Positions 9,074-18,254 are shown, counted from the stretch's first letter. The stretch is 64,000 nt of DNA from an uncultured Dialister sp. (GCA_934178345.1 CAKPQG010000011.1:1-64000), one strand, 5' to 3'. The notes: a model not told the origin generated them from the sequence alone. Translations and numbers: made by a program.

Positions 9074-9375
9074 TGACTAGTGACTAGTAGCTGGTGGCTA
9101 GGGATTAGGGATTAGGAGTCTCAAGTGACTAGTGACTGGTGACTTGAATACCACGTTCGGGCATCGCCACTATTTATACTCTGCGGCGCGTAAAATTATG
9201 AAAGTGCTGCGGAGGTTTGAAACTAGCGGGTTTCCCGTATCACAAACCTAATCCCTAGCTACTAATTCCTTGCGACTGGTGACTTGAATACCACTTTCGG
9301 GCATCGCCCCATATATATTGCAGCGAAGCTGCCACCACAACCCTGAACCCTGAACCCACAACCTTGAACCCTACA
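9066..9375. repeat. intergenic heptamer/palindrome mosaic between rsmI and metG
   Basis: Tandem CTAGTGA/CTGGTGA heptamers start in the rsmI stop codon (about 9066-9145). They are followed by a GC-rich palindromic module (TGCGGCGCG ... AGTGCTGCGG, about 9180-9213), a second CTAGCTACTAATT-like stretch, and AACCCTGAACCC heptamers (about 9340-9371). No coding potential is visible in this 405-base gap. Confidence 0.75.
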
Positions 9376-9409
9376 CTTTTATTTTCTTTCCATTTCTCTA
9401 TATAAGCGG

Positions 9410-9415
9410 TATAAT
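9410..9415 (+). promoter_or_regulatory. probable -10 element of metG
   Basis: TATAAT stands 64 bases ahead of metG. Its matching -35 would fall in a T/C-rich stretch that fits the consensus poorly, so only the -10 is called. Confidence 0.45.
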
Positions 9416-9478
9416 AAATTAAATATGCTTACAAAACGAAATCTTTTCGTTTGACCAATACAGGCAGGAGGAATCTGA

Positions 9479-11428
9479 ATGAACGACAAACCGAAATACT
9501 ATATCACCACGCCGATTTACTACCCCAGCGCGAAGCTGCACATCGGGCATACATACTGCACATCCATCGCCGACAGCATGGCTCGTTTCAAGCGTCTTGA
9601 CGGCTATGATGTCTTTTTCCTGACCGGATCGGATGAGCACGGACAGAAGATCGAGCAGAAGGCTGAGGAAGCCGGTGTCACGCCGATCGAGTACACAGAT
9701 AAGATCGTAGGCATGTTCCAGCAGCTGTGGAAGGAGCTCAATATTTCCAACGATGACTTCATCCGCACCACCCAGAAACGCCATGAAAAGGTCGTACAGA
9801 TGCTCTTCCAGCGTTCCTATGACAAGGGCGATATTTACAAGGGCAAGTATGAAGGCTGGTACTGCGTGCCATGCGAATCCTTCTGGCCGGAAAATAAGCT
9901 GGATGAGAATCACATCTGTCCGGACTGCGGCCGTCCGCTGCAGAGGGTCAGTGAAGAAGCCTATTTCTTCAAAATGTCCAAGTATGCGGATCGCTGGATG
10001 AAATATGTGGAAGAGAACCCGGGCTTCATTCAGCCGGAATCCCGCCGCAATGAAATGATCCAGTTCGTCAAGAGCGGTCTCGAAGACCTCTGCGTTTCCC
10101 GCACGAGCTTCTCCTGGGGCATCAAAGTGCCGTTTGACCCGAAGCATGTCGTGTACGTCTGGTTTGATGCACTGGTCAACTACCTGACCGCGGCAGGCAT
10201 CGTCGATGATCCGGAAAAATTCAAGAAGTTCTGGCCGGCAGACGTGCATCTGGTGGGCAAGGAAATCGTCCGTTTCCATACCATCATCTGGCCGATCATG
10301 CTGATGAGCCTTGGTATCGAGCTGCCAAAGATGGTGTACGGCCATGGCTGGCTCATCGTAGACGGAGAGAAGATGTCCAAGTCCAAGGGCAATGTCGTCG
10401 ATCCGATCCCGCTCCTGCAGGAATTTGGCTCTGATGCGATCCGTTACTATCTCCTGAATGATATCCAGCTCGGGCAGGACGGCAATTTCAGCCGCGATCG
10501 TCTGATCGGCCGCATCAATTCCGACCTGTCGAATGACCTCGGGAATCTCCTGTACCGTTCCCTTTCGATGGTGGAAAAATACAGAAAGGGCGTCCTGACC
10601 AAGGGCGATGCGTCCTCTGATGAGACAGTGGCAGCCGCTTCGAAGGAAATCGAAGATAAAGCAGCCGAGACGCTCGCTGCATTCCGCGCCGGCATGAATG
10701 GCTGGAAGATCAATGATGCACTGAAAGCGGTATGGACCTTCGTCCGTGCGCTCAATAAATATGTCGATGTGACGATGCCATGGGCACTGGCTAAGGATGA
10801 GGCCAAGGCACCTCTTCTCGATGCGGTCCTCTATCATCTCTGTGAAGGCATGCGTTTCGTCTCTCTGATGGCAGAGCCGGTCATCCCGATCGCGTCCGAA
10901 AAGATCTGGAACCAGCTGGGGCTCACCGATTTCAAGGATGCGGACTACAAAGACCTCGTCTGGGGCGGTATTGCTGACGGCACTCATATCAATAAAGGAC
11001 CGCAGCTCTTCCCGCGCATTGAGATCGAAAAGGATGAGGAAGTACCCGCACCGAAGAAGGCAGAGAAAAAACAGGTGAAGAAGGAAGAGAAGAAAGAAGA
11101 AAAGAAGGAAGCGATCTCCATCGACGATTTCTTCAAGACAGACCTTCGCGTAGCAGAAATCCTGACGGCGGAAAAGGTGGAAAAATCCAAGAAGCTCATC
11201 AAGATGACCGTATCCCTGGGCGATGGGGAGACGCGCACCGTCGTGAGCGGGATCTCCGAATACTATCAGCCGGAAGAGCTCATCGGCAAGCACGTCATCT
11301 TTGTTTCGAACCTGAAACCGGCCAAACTCATGGGGATCGAGTCGCAGGGGATGATCCTCGCGGCGTCGAAAGATGGCAGCCTCAAGGTACCTTTCGTCGA
11401 TATGCCTGCCGGCAGCCGGGTGAAATGA
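9479..11428 (+). CDS. metG: methionyl-tRNA synthetase with C-terminal tRNA-binding domain
   Basis: MetG charges tRNA-Met with methionine. The 649-residue protein has the HIGH-type motif in SAKLHIGHTY (about residues 19-22), a zinc-knuckle pair CVPC and CPDC (about 128-148), and KMSKSKG near residue 300. A lysine/glutamate-rich linker follows (about 520-545), then a Trbp111/EMAP-like tRNA-binding domain from about residue 550 (DDFFKTDLRVAEI, SNLKPAKLMGIESQGM). AGGAGG precedes ATG 9479 at a good distance. The stop codon overlaps the tatD start, so metG and tatD form a two-gene operon. Confidence 0.97.
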   Translation: MNDKPKYYITTPIYYPSAKLHIGHTYCTSIADSMARFKRLDGYDVFFLTGSDEHGQKIEQKAEEAGVTPIEYTDKIVGMFQQLWKELNISNDDFIRTTQKRHEKVVQMLFQRSYDKGDIYKGKYEGWYCVPCESFWPENKLDENHICPDCGRPLQRVSEEAYFFKMSKYADRWMKYVEENPGFIQPESRRNEMIQFVKSGLEDLCVSRTSFSWGIKVPFDPKHVVYVWFDALVNYLTAAGIVDDPEKFKKFWPADVHLVGKEIVRFHTIIWPIMLMSLGIELPKMVYGHGWLIVDGEKMSKSKGNVVDPIPLLQEFGSDAIRYYLLNDIQLGQDGNFSRDRLIGRINSDLSNDLGNLLYRSLSMVEKYRKGVLTKGDASSDETVAAASKEIEDKAAETLAAFRAGMNGWKINDALKAVWTFVRALNKYVDVTMPWALAKDEAKAPLLDAVLYHLCEGMRFVSLMAEPVIPIASEKIWNQLGLTDFKDADYKDLVWGGIADGTHINKGPQLFPRIEIEKDEEVPAPKKAEKKQVKKEEKKEEKKEAISIDDFFKTDLRVAEILTAEKVEKSKKLIKMTVSLGDGETRTVVSGISEYYQPEELIGKHVIFVSNLKPAKLMGIESQGMILAASKDGSLKVPFVDMPAGSRVK

Positions 11429-12201
11429 TGGGGCTCTTCGATACCCACGCACACCTGTACGACAAAGCCTTTGACCGTGACCGGGAAGAGGTCATCCATC
11501 ACATATTCGAGACGCTGGACTACGTGGTCATCCCTTCCGAAGACCTTGCGACCAGTGAAAAAGCGGTGGCTCTCGCAGAGAGCCACCCTTCTCTGTATGC
11601 AGCAGTCGGTATCCATCCGCAGGTGACAAAGGATGCGACGGAAGAAGCGCTTGCAGCCATTAGAACGCTTGCCTGTACGCATGAGAAGGTGAAAGCGGTG
11701 GGGGAGATCGGGCTGGACTACTACTATCTCTACACGGATAAGGAAACGCAGAAATACTGGTTTGCCCGCCAGATCGAGCTTGCCAAAGAGCTTGACTTTC
11801 CCATCCTCATCCATGACCGGGACGCCCATGGAGATACGCTCTCTATCCTGAAAGCACATCAGGGAGGAAATCTGCGGGGGATCCTCCACTGCTTTTCCGG
11901 CAGTCTGGAGACAGCGAAGGAGCTCATGAAGCTCGGCTTCTACATCTCCTTTGCAGGACCCGTCGTTTTTCCAAAGAGCCTGAAGCTCAAAGAAGTCGCT
12001 AAAGAGATCCCGATGGATCGTCTCCTTATAGAAACGGACAGTCCCTATCTCACCCCGCCGCCCTTCCGAGGGAAGCGAAACGATCCGTCCAATGTCCGCT
12101 TCGTTGCCGAAGAACTCGCTCGCCTGAAAGGCGTATCGGTAGAAGAAATCGCGAAGCAGACAAAGAAGAACGCGATGGAAGTGTATGGGATAGAGGAGTA
12201 A
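11425..12201 (+). CDS. tatD: TatD-family metal-dependent hydrolase/DNase
   Basis: A 258-residue TIM-barrel hydrolase of the TatD family, which act as metal-dependent 3'-exonucleases or deoxyribonucleases. Metal ligands are visible as DTHAHLYD at the start, GEIGLDYYYLY in the middle, LIHDRDA, GILHCFSGS and ETDSPYLTPPPFRGKRNDP near the end. The start overlaps the metG stop (ATGA); an alternative ATG follows 3 bases later. The metG-tatD pairing is common in Firmicutes. Confidence 0.92.
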   Translation: MMGLFDTHAHLYDKAFDRDREEVIHHIFETLDYVVIPSEDLATSEKAVALAESHPSLYAAVGIHPQVTKDATEEALAAIRTLACTHEKVKAVGEIGLDYYYLYTDKETQKYWFARQIELAKELDFPILIHDRDAHGDTLSILKAHQGGNLRGILHCFSGSLETAKELMKLGFYISFAGPVVFPKSLKLKEVAKEIPMDRLLIETDSPYLTPPPFRGKRNDPSNVRFVAEELARLKGVSVEEIAKQTKKNAMEVYGIEE

Positions 12202-12205
12202 GGTT

Positions 12206-12520
12206 TGACGGGTTCAGGGTTCAGGGTTCAGGGGTGGCCCGTGGGGCGTGCCGCCCTTTAATTGCGTGTGAAAGCTCTACTCGCCAGTTAGGAGTGAGGA
12301 GTTAGGAGTGAGGAGTGGTGGTGCGGCGCATAATCATCTGGAAGCGCCGCGGAGTTTTGAATATGGTATTCACAAAAGATGGGAACCCTGTGAACCTTTT
12401 GAACCTTCAGAACCCGCTTAACCTATGAGGATTCACATAAAGGATAGATTGTTCTTTCTGCTTTCAAACTTCAGGGGTAGCCCGTGGGACGATACGCCAC
12501 ACGAGCGAACCCCGAACCAT
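12206..12520. repeat. intergenic heptamer/palindrome mosaic between tatD and rpsF
   Basis: GGTTCAG heptamers (about 12212-12232), GGAGTTA/GGAGTGA heptamers (about 12285-12318), the GGTGGTGCGGCGCATAAT palindromic module (about 12316-12350), then CAGAACCCG and GAACCCCGAACC units to about 12520. No gene is supported. Confidence 0.75.
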
Positions 12521-12537
12521 TTATTTTATTTTCCCCC

Positions 12538-12566
12538 TTGCATTTCATCTCTGAAACCGCTATAAT
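12538..12566 (+). promoter_or_regulatory. promoter of the rpsF-ssb-rpsR operon
   Basis: TTGCAT at 12538-12543 and TATAAT at 12561-12566, spacer 17. The leader that follows holds a small hairpin (TCCCATG, five bases, CATGGGA, 12600-12618) just before the ribosome site. I do not see a clear match to the known S6:S18-binding leader motif. Confidence 0.85.
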
Positions 12567-12645
12567 ATAAAAGCTTGCTTTGATGCAGGCAACTTCTCTT
12601 CCCATGGAGAGCATGGGACATAAGTCCAAAAAGGAGGCGAATTTC

Positions 12646-12930
12646 GTGAAAAAGTATGAAGTTATGTTCATTGTGAATGCAGCAAATGATGAAGTCATCA
12701 AAGCTGCTGTCAAACTGGTACAGGACACCATCACTAGAATCGGTGGTACCATTGACAAAGTTGATGAATGGGGCAAACGTCATCTTGCCTACGAAGTCAG
12801 ACACCAGAGCGAAGGTTACTACGTAGTAGTAGATTTCCAGGCTGACCCGGCAGAGATCAAAGAGCTTGACCGCGTTATCAAGATTCATGAAGAAATTATC
12901 CGTCACATCATTGTAAAACAGGATGACTAA
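12646..12930 (+). CDS. rpsF: 30S ribosomal protein S6
   Basis: S6 binds with S18 in the platform of the 30S subunit. The 94-residue product begins VKKYEVMFIV and carries the typical RIGGTIDKVDEWGKRHLAYEV core. I choose GTG 12646 because AAGGAGG at 12631-12637 lies 8 bases ahead. A longer in-frame reading from ATG 12580 would add 22 residues overlapping the leader hairpin and is not family-like. It is first in an rpsF-ssb-rpsR operon with a strong promoter upstream. Confidence 0.96.
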   Translation: MKKYEVMFIVNAANDEVIKAAVKLVQDTITRIGGTIDKVDEWGKRHLAYEVRHQSEGYYVVVDFQADPAEIKELDRVIKIHEEIIRHIIVKQDD

Positions 12931-12941
12931 GAGGTAGCACA

Positions 12942-13475
12942 ATGAATTCAGTTCAAATCATGGGTAATTTGGGGCGGGATCCGGTTATGCGTGCAACAAA
13001 GACCGGCCGCGCCGTTGCATCTTTTAGTGTCGCTGTCAGCCGTATGTATACGACACCACAGGGCGAACAGAAAGAGATCACTGACTGGATTAACGTTGTG
13101 GCTTGGGGCAATCTGGCAGAAGCTGTAGGAAATCAGCTGAAAAAAGGCAGCCGCGTTTTCGTGGAGGGCCGTTATACCACTCGTTCCTACGACACACCAG
13201 ATGGACAGAGAAGATGGATCAGTGAAGTGAATGCTAACTTTGTTGCCATTCCGATTGGTGCACCTTCTCATCAGCAGTCTCAGGGTAATGCTTTTGGTGG
13301 AAATGGTGGTTATGGTGCCAATGGTGGATATAACACCAATGGCGGATATGGCGCAAACAATGGCGGCTTCAATAACGGGGCTTCCCAGTTCGGCCAGAGC
13401 CAACCACAGAGCCAGCCGAAGAGCAGTTTTGGTCAGTTCGGACAGGCTTCCAAAGATGAAGACATTCCGTTCTGA
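12942..13475 (+). CDS. ssb: single-stranded DNA-binding protein
   Basis: SSB coats single-stranded DNA in replication and repair. The 177-residue protein has an OB fold (about residues 1-105, MNSVQIMGNLGRDP, DWINVVAWG, FVEGRYTTRSYD) and then a flexible Gly/Asn/Tyr/Gln-rich linker. It ends in the conserved acidic partner-binding tip DEDIPF. The gene sits between rpsF and rpsR, the standard arrangement. Confidence 0.97.
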   Translation: MNSVQIMGNLGRDPVMRATKTGRAVASFSVAVSRMYTTPQGEQKEITDWINVVAWGNLAEAVGNQLKKGSRVFVEGRYTTRSYDTPDGQRRWISEVNANFVAIPIGAPSHQQSQGNAFGGNGGYGANGGYNTNGGYGANNGGFNNGASQFGQSQPQSQPKSSFGQFGQASKDEDIPF

Positions 13476-13504
13476 GATACATTGATTTTGGAGGATAAAC
13501 TAGC

Positions 13505-13738
13505 ATGATCAGAAGAGATAGAGTAAGAAGACCGAGAAGAAAGGTCTGCCAGTGCTGCGTAGATCACGTAGACACCATTGATTACAAAAACATTGCCGCA
13601 CTTCGCCGTTTCGTTTCCGAAAGAGGTAAGATCCTTCCTCGTCGTGTAACCGGCACATGCGCTAAACATCAGCGTAAGATCAATCTCGCTATCAAGAGAG
13701 CAAGAGCTATCGCTCTGCTTCCTTTCAGCGCTGACTAA
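13505..13738 (+). CDS. rpsR: 30S ribosomal protein S18
   Basis: A 77-residue S18, the 30S platform partner of S6, with RRKVCQCCVDHVDTIDYKN (zinc-ribbon-like Cys cluster) and the highly conserved core segments ILPRRVTGTCAKHQRK and AIKRARAIALLPF. A ribosome site (GGAGGATAAACTAGC) precedes ATG 13505. It is the last gene of the operon, directly before a strong terminator. Confidence 0.97.
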   Translation: MIRRDRVRRPRRKVCQCCVDHVDTIDYKNIAALRRFVSERGKILPRRVTGTCAKHQRKINLAIKRARAIALLPFSAD

Positions 13739-13750
13739 TCAAAAGCGGAA

Positions 13751-13781
13751 AATCCCAAGACTATGGTCTTGGGATTTTTTT
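13751..13781 (+). terminator. Rho-independent terminator after rpsR
   Basis: AATCCCAAGAC and GTCTTGGGATT form a perfect 11-bp stem with loop TATG, followed by a T run. Confidence 0.95.
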
Positions 13782-13794
13782 AGTGGGGGATGGA

Positions 13795-14148
13795 TTCAAC
13801 GGGTTCTAAGGGTTCAGAAGGTGCAACGGGGGCGGTGCGGCGCAGCATATAATAGAAGCGCCGCGAAATGTTAGATAGCGCTGCGCGCGTATCGAAAACC
13901 CCTTTCTCAGAAAGGGGTCGGCGCCTTGGCGCCGGGGGATAGGGCGTTAATCTACGTTTGCTCGTATGAGCGCAATTCGTAGTTAGCCCCACATGTGCTG
14001 AATGACTGTCTGCGCATTTGTTTCCCTATCCCCTTCCCGAGGGGAAGGGGCTTTGCAATACGCGAAGTCATATTCAAAAATCGCGGCGCTTTCACATTAT
14101 GATGCGCCGCACCACAACCCTGAACCCATCAACCTGAACCCGCCAACT
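13795..14148. repeat. intergenic mosaic between rpsR and the DASS transporter
   Basis: The gap holds GGTTCTA/GGTTCAG heptamers (13798-13820), the GCGGCGCA palindromic module, and several hairpins of the CCCCTTTCTCAGAAAGGGG, GGCGCCTTGGCGCC and CCCCTTCCCGAGGGGAAGGGG kind (13900-14050). A mirror-image CGCGGCGC module and AACCCTGAACCC heptamers follow to about 14148. The whole stretch reads as an inverted-repeat-bounded unit. No gene is supported. Confidence 0.7.
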
Positions 14149-14157
14149 TTCACCCCA

Positions 14158-14247
14158 TTGACAAACCCCATTTCTGCGAGTACACTGTATACATATTAAC
14201 AAAAGTGCAAAGAAGCTCACTTCCCTTCGGGGTAAGTGAGCTTTTTG
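14158..14247 (+). promoter_or_regulatory. promoter plus short leader ending in a terminator, upstream of the DASS gene
   Basis: TTGACA (14158-14163), 17 bases, TACACT (14181-14186) form a promoter. About 25 bases later AGCTCACTT and AAGTGAGCT pair around an 11-base loop and are followed by TTTTT. A transcript of only about 50 bases is predicted unless the terminator is read through into the transporter gene 80 bases downstream. It could be an attenuator or a small RNA. Confidence 0.6.
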
Positions 14248-14325
14248 CATGAATGGGCGCGATAGGAATTCAGAACTCATCATATATCAAAAGGCGCCCG
14301 GAAAATTTCATAAGGGGGGAGTATT

Positions 14326-15798
14326 ATGGATAAACCGGAAGGATTTGGCAAGAAGTACGGCCTGTGGCTATCGCTCATCGGTATGGCACTGGTCTGTCTG
14401 TTTCCGACACCGGCCGATCTGCCGACCGAGGGGCATCGGCTGATCGCTATCCTTGTATTTGCCGTCATCATCTGGATGACAGAGGGCGTTTCCTATCCTG
14501 TGAGCGCCTTTGTGATTGTGACATTCATGTCTTTTGCACTGGGTCTCTCGCCGAATCCGGCAAAGCCCGGAGCCATCTTAGGGACGGCGAATGCCCTCAA
14601 AATGGGGCTCGCCGGCTTTTCTACCACGGCATGGGCACTGGTCGCAGGAGCGATGTTTCTTTCTGCCGGCATGATGATGACTGGACTGGATAAGCGTATC
14701 GCGCTCATCGTCATGTCTCATATCGGCGTCAAGTCGAACCGGCTTGTGATTGGTGTCATTTTTGTCGGTTTCCTTCTGAGCTTCTTCGTCCCGTCGACGA
14801 CGGCGCGCGTATCCTGCATGGTGCCGATCGTCATTGGCATCATCCGCGCGTTCGGCCTCGAGAAAGGGAGTACCTTCGCGGGCGTCCTCATGATGGCCGT
14901 CGCACAGGCGGACAGCCTCTGGAATATCGGGATCAAGACTGCGGCGGCGCAGAATATGGTCGCCATCGGTTTCATCCAGCAGGTCTTAGGTCAGGACATC
15001 AGCTGGCTGGAATGGTTCATCGCGGCCGCTCCGTATGCAGCCATCATGTCGATCATTCTCTATTTCCTTCTGATCCATGTCATGCCGCCGGAAGTGAAAG
15101 AAATGCCCGGCGGGAAGGAAGCATTGGATAAGATGCTGAAGGAAATGGGCCCCATCACCCTGCCTGAAAAGAAGCTCCTCTGCATCTCGCTCGCGCTGCT
15201 CTTTTTCTGGGTTACTGAAAAGAAGCTTCATCCCTTTGATACGACGACTGTCACCATCGCCGGTATCATGCTCATGATGCTGCCGAAGATCGGCTTCATG
15301 ACATGGAAGGATGCGGTGCCACATATCAATTGGGGGACGGTAGCACTCTTCGGTGTCGGCATCAGCCTTGGCGCGGCGCTTTTGAAATCAGGGGCAGCCA
15401 TCTGGCTCGCGAACCATTTCGTCTCCCTCTTTGGCATGGAGACCATGTCACCACTCATGGTCATTGCCGTGCTGGCATTCTTCCTGACGGTCATCCACCT
15501 TGGCTTTGCGAGCGCGACAGGCCTCGCAGCAGCCATGATCCCGATCGTCATAGCTGTCCTTCAGAGCGTGGAAACTCCCGGTATCAACGTGCTTGGCATG
15601 ACCATGATCCTGCAGTATACCATCTGCTTCGGCTACATCCTGCCGGTCAATGCGCCGCAGAACATGATCGCTTACAGTACGGGCTATATCACGTCCAAAG
15701 ATTTCTTGAAGACAGGCATTCCTTTCACCATCATTGCCTATGCAATGATCCTCGTCTTCTCGGCCACCTATTGGCACTGGCTGGGCTATGTAGGATGA
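14326..15798 (+). CDS. DASS-family (SLC13-like) anion symporter
   Basis: A 490-residue, strongly hydrophobic protein with about 12 predicted membrane segments. The SLC13/DASS family imports dicarboxylates, citrate, sulfate or related anions, usually with sodium. The N-terminal FPTPADLPTEGHRLIAILVF and FFVPSTTARVSCMVPI match the family's substrate/sodium-site segments, and FLTVIHLGFASATGLAAAMIPI is the second repeat's counterpart. AAGGGGGGAG precedes ATG 14326. The gene is alone between a leader with a terminator and its own downstream terminator. The substrate cannot be told from sequence. Confidence 0.85.
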   Translation: MDKPEGFGKKYGLWLSLIGMALVCLFPTPADLPTEGHRLIAILVFAVIIWMTEGVSYPVSAFVIVTFMSFALGLSPNPAKPGAILGTANALKMGLAGFSTTAWALVAGAMFLSAGMMMTGLDKRIALIVMSHIGVKSNRLVIGVIFVGFLLSFFVPSTTARVSCMVPIVIGIIRAFGLEKGSTFAGVLMMAVAQADSLWNIGIKTAAAQNMVAIGFIQQVLGQDISWLEWFIAAAPYAAIMSIILYFLLIHVMPPEVKEMPGGKEALDKMLKEMGPITLPEKKLLCISLALLFFWVTEKKLHPFDTTTVTIAGIMLMMLPKIGFMTWKDAVPHINWGTVALFGVGISLGAALLKSGAAIWLANHFVSLFGMETMSPLMVIAVLAFFLTVIHLGFASATGLAAAMIPIVIAVLQSVETPGINVLGMTMILQYTICFGYILPVNAPQNMIAYSTGYITSKDFLKTGIPFTIIAYAMILVFSATYWHWLGYVG

Positions 15799-15810
15799 GT
15801 AGAAATCGAT

Positions 15811-15844
15811 CCCGCCGTGAGACATTTCTTGCGGCGGGCTTTTT
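15811..15844 (+). terminator. Rho-independent terminator after the DASS gene
   Basis: CCCGCCG and CGGCGGG form a 7-bp GC stem around a 14-base loop, followed by CTTTTT. Confidence 0.85.
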
Positions 15845-15849
15845 CTTTA

Positions 15850-16690
15850 ATTAGGAATGAGGAATTAGGAATGAGGAATGGTGGTGCGGCGCAAAAAAGT
15901 AAAAGCGCCGCGAGTTTGAATATCATTTCCGTATCGTAAAGCCCCTTCCCCTCGGGAAGGGGCCGCCCGCAGGGCGAGGGATAGGGAGAAACCAGCGCAA
16001 GCAGTCTGTTAGGGAAACACTGATTAAATCGTTGTCTGACTCTGCGATTTAATCAGCGTTTCCTTAGCACAGATGGGGCTGACTACGGACTGAGATAATC
16101 CGAACAAACGTAGAATCACGCCCTATCCCCCGGTGCCAAGATGCTGACCCCTTTCTGAGAAAGTGGTTCACGATACGCGCAGCAGCGCTGTCTCACATTC
16201 CGCGGCGCTAACTTATGTGATGCGCCGCACCACCCCCGTTGAACCTTCAGAACCCTTTGAACCCGTGGAACCCATCAACCTCGAACCCTGAATTTTGAAA
16301 GCAGGGATAAGTGGCTAGGGATTAGGGATTAGGAGTGACTAGTGATTAGGAGACATCAGACTCTCGTATCGTCATTGAAAGCGTTGCCGAGAAATCTTTC
16401 TTGCAGATCGCTAAACGAAGGATGTGTGAAAGCAGAAATACGTAGCACCAAGGCGTCGTTTCTCTGCCGGTGCTTATGTGATACTGACCGTAGTGCAAGT
16501 AAGATCCCTCGGCTACGCTCGGGATGACGATAGCGCGAAACACTATCAAAATTCCGCGGCGCTTCTGATTTTTATGCGCCGCACCACCATTCCTAATTCC
16601 TCATTCCTAATTCCTCATTCGCGCAAAGCTTTCATTCATAATCAGTGGGCAGAGCCGCCCAAGGAGCTAACCCCGAACCCTGAACCCTCT
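15850..16690. repeat. long intergenic mosaic between the DASS gene and thrC
   Basis: About 900 bases without a supported gene. In order: GGAATTA/GGAATGA heptamers, a GGTGGTGCGGCGCA module, a CCCCTTCCCCTCGGGAAGGGG hairpin, a short MITE relic (16011-16066), a mirrored CGCGGCGC module, and CTTCAGAACCC/GAACCC heptamers. Then come CTAGGGATTAGG and GTGACTAG units, a stretch CCTCGGCTACGCTCGGGATGACG that recurs in other gaps, a further GCGGCGC module, ATTCCTAATTCCTC heptamers and AACCCCGAACCCTGAACCC. Confidence 0.7.
16011..16066. repeat. MITE-like element, short copy
   Basis: Only the two inverted ends remain: an AGGGAAACACTGATTAAATC-like left end, a short GTTGTCTGACTCTG centre, and CGATTTAATCAGCGTTTCCTT on the right. 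It is a deletion derivative of the longer element seen at 3776-3941 and 18425-18752. Confidence 0.75.
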
Positions 16691-16720
16691 AAATTTGTAG
16701 CATCCCATTCCCGTCTATGT

Positions 16721-16726
16721 TACAAT
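16721..16726 (+). promoter_or_regulatory. probable -10 element of thrC
   Basis: TACAAT lies 32 bases ahead of thrC. A -35 at the ideal distance is weak (TAGCAT). The gap upstream of it is repeat mosaic, so this is the most likely promoter position. Confidence 0.4.
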
Positions 16727-16757
16727 AAAGTTAAGTTTATCTCGATGGAGGTGTCCT

Positions 16758-18254
16758 ATGAAATATAGAAGTACAAGAAGCAGTGAGACCGTGACCGCAC
16801 TGGAAGCGCTGGTGAAAGGGCTGGCGAGTGACGGCGGGCTCTATGTGCCAGCGGCGCTGCCGGCGCCTTTTTTGGCAGCCGATGATCTGATGCATCTTTC
16901 CTACGAAGAGCTGGCGGCTTATGTGCTGTCCCATTTCTTCACCGATATCCCGGAAGAGGATATGAAGAAACTGACGCATGATGCCTACACCGGGACATTC
17001 GAGACACCGGAGATCGTGCCGGTGAAGACGATGTCGGAATCCTTCTCCATGGCAGAGATGTTCCATGGAAGGACCTGTGCATTCAAAGATCTTGCACTCT
17101 CCCTCTTCCCGTACCTTCTGGTCTATGCCAAGAAGCAGCAGAAGGATGAGAGGGAGGTGCTGATCCTGACCGCGACTTCCGGGGATACCGGCAAAGCGGC
17201 GCTGGAAGGCTTCCGCGATGTGCCGGGCGTACACATCATGGTCTTCTATCCGTCTCACGGTGTCAGCCCGCTGCAGCAGGATCAGATGCAGAAGCAGCTC
17301 GGAAATAATGTGAAGGTCGTCGGCATTGAAGGGAATTTCGATGACGCACAGAGTACGCTGAAAAAAGTATTCGGCAGTGCGCTGCGTGAGAAATCGGCGG
17401 AGAAGGGGGTGCTTTTCTCCAGCGCGAACTCCATCAATATCGGACGTCTCTTCCCGCAGGTGGTGTACTATGTTTGGATGTGGCTCTCGCTTTTGAAGCA
17501 GAACTCCATCGGGCCGAAGGAGACCTTCAATGTCGTCGTCCCGACTGGCAATTTCGGAAATATCCTTGCGGCGTGGATCGCCAAACAGATCGGTACGCCG
17601 ATCGGTGAGCTCATCTGCGCCTCCAATGAAAACAAGGTCCTTGCCGATTTCTTTAAGACAGGTACTTACGATATCAATCGCGACTTCCACCTGACCGAAG
17701 CTCCGTCGATGGATATCCTGATTTCTTCGAATTTCGAGCGCTTCCTGTACTTCATGACCGGCTCGCAGGAAACTGTGGCATCTGACATGCAGGCACTGAA
17801 AGATACCGGCATTTACTCTCTTTCGAAAGAGGCCATGGAAAAGGTCGCCGGCGAGATGAAGGGCGGCTGGGCATCGCCAAAGGCCATGGAAGAAGCGATG
17901 ACGAATGTTTACGACAAGTATGACTACCTCATGGATCCGCATACGGCTGTCGCCTATGCGGTCTATGATGAAATGAAGAGAAAGGGAGAGATCCCGCGTC
18001 ATACCCATACCGTCATTGTCTCTACGGCGCATCCCTATAAATTCCCCGGTATCGTGGCAAAGTCGCTCGGCCTTACGCCGAAGGACAATCCGTATGATAC
18101 CCTTCGTATGATCGCAGAAAAGACAGGCATCGCGATCCCCAGACAGCTCGGCGAGCTTGAAAACAGAGAGAAACGATTCACAGATGTGGTCGATCGCACG
18201 GAAATGGCAGAGTCGATCGAAAGGTATGTGGACGAGATTTGTGAGAAGGACTAG
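16758..18254 (+). CDS. thrC: threonine synthase
   Basis: ThrC converts O-phosphohomoserine to threonine with pyridoxal phosphate. The 498-residue protein starts MKYRSTRS, has FHGRTCAFKDLALSLFPYLL with the likely PLP lysine at residue 110, TATSGDTGKAALEGF, and VVPTGNFGNILAAW for phosphate binding. GGAGG precedes ATG 16758. It is a single gene with no thr-operon neighbours. The stop codon (GAC TAG) is the first unit of an 18-copy heptamer array. Confidence 0.96.
   Translation: MKYRSTRSSETVTALEALVKGLASDGGLYVPAALPAPFLAADDLMHLSYEELAAYVLSHFFTDIPEEDMKKLTHDAYTGTFETPEIVPVKTMSESFSMAEMFHGRTCAFKDLALSLFPYLLVYAKKQQKDEREVLILTATSGDTGKAALEGFRDVPGVHIMVFYPSHGVSPLQQDQMQKQLGNNVKVVGIEGNFDDAQSTLKKVFGSALREKSAEKGVLFSSANSINIGRLFPQVVYYVWMWLSLLKQNSIGPKETFNVVVPTGNFGNILAAWIAKQIGTPIGELICASNENKVLADFFKTGTYDINRDFHLTEAPSMDILISSNFERFLYFMTGSQETVASDMQALKDTGIYSLSKEAMEKVAGEMKGGWASPKAMEEAMTNVYDKYDYLMDPHTAVAYAVYDEMKRKGEIPRHTHTVIVSTAHPYKFPGIVAKSLGLTPKDNPYDTLRMIAEKTGIAIPRQLGELENREKRFTDVVDRTEMAESIERYVDEICEKD

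Noticed and set aside
9419..11452. 677-codon frame antisense to metG
   Set aside because: Shadow frame; metG has all catalytic motifs on the plus strand.
12600..12618. S6:S18-binding regulatory leader
   Set aside because: A small hairpin is present, but the features I know of that motif are not visible.
12580..12645. 22-residue N-terminal extension of ribosomal protein S6
   Set aside because: It covers the leader hairpin and ribosome site; S6 starts near VKKYEVMF in the family.
16342..16768. Short open frames in the thrC upstream gap
   Set aside because: They run through repeat modules found in other gaps and lack ribosome sites.
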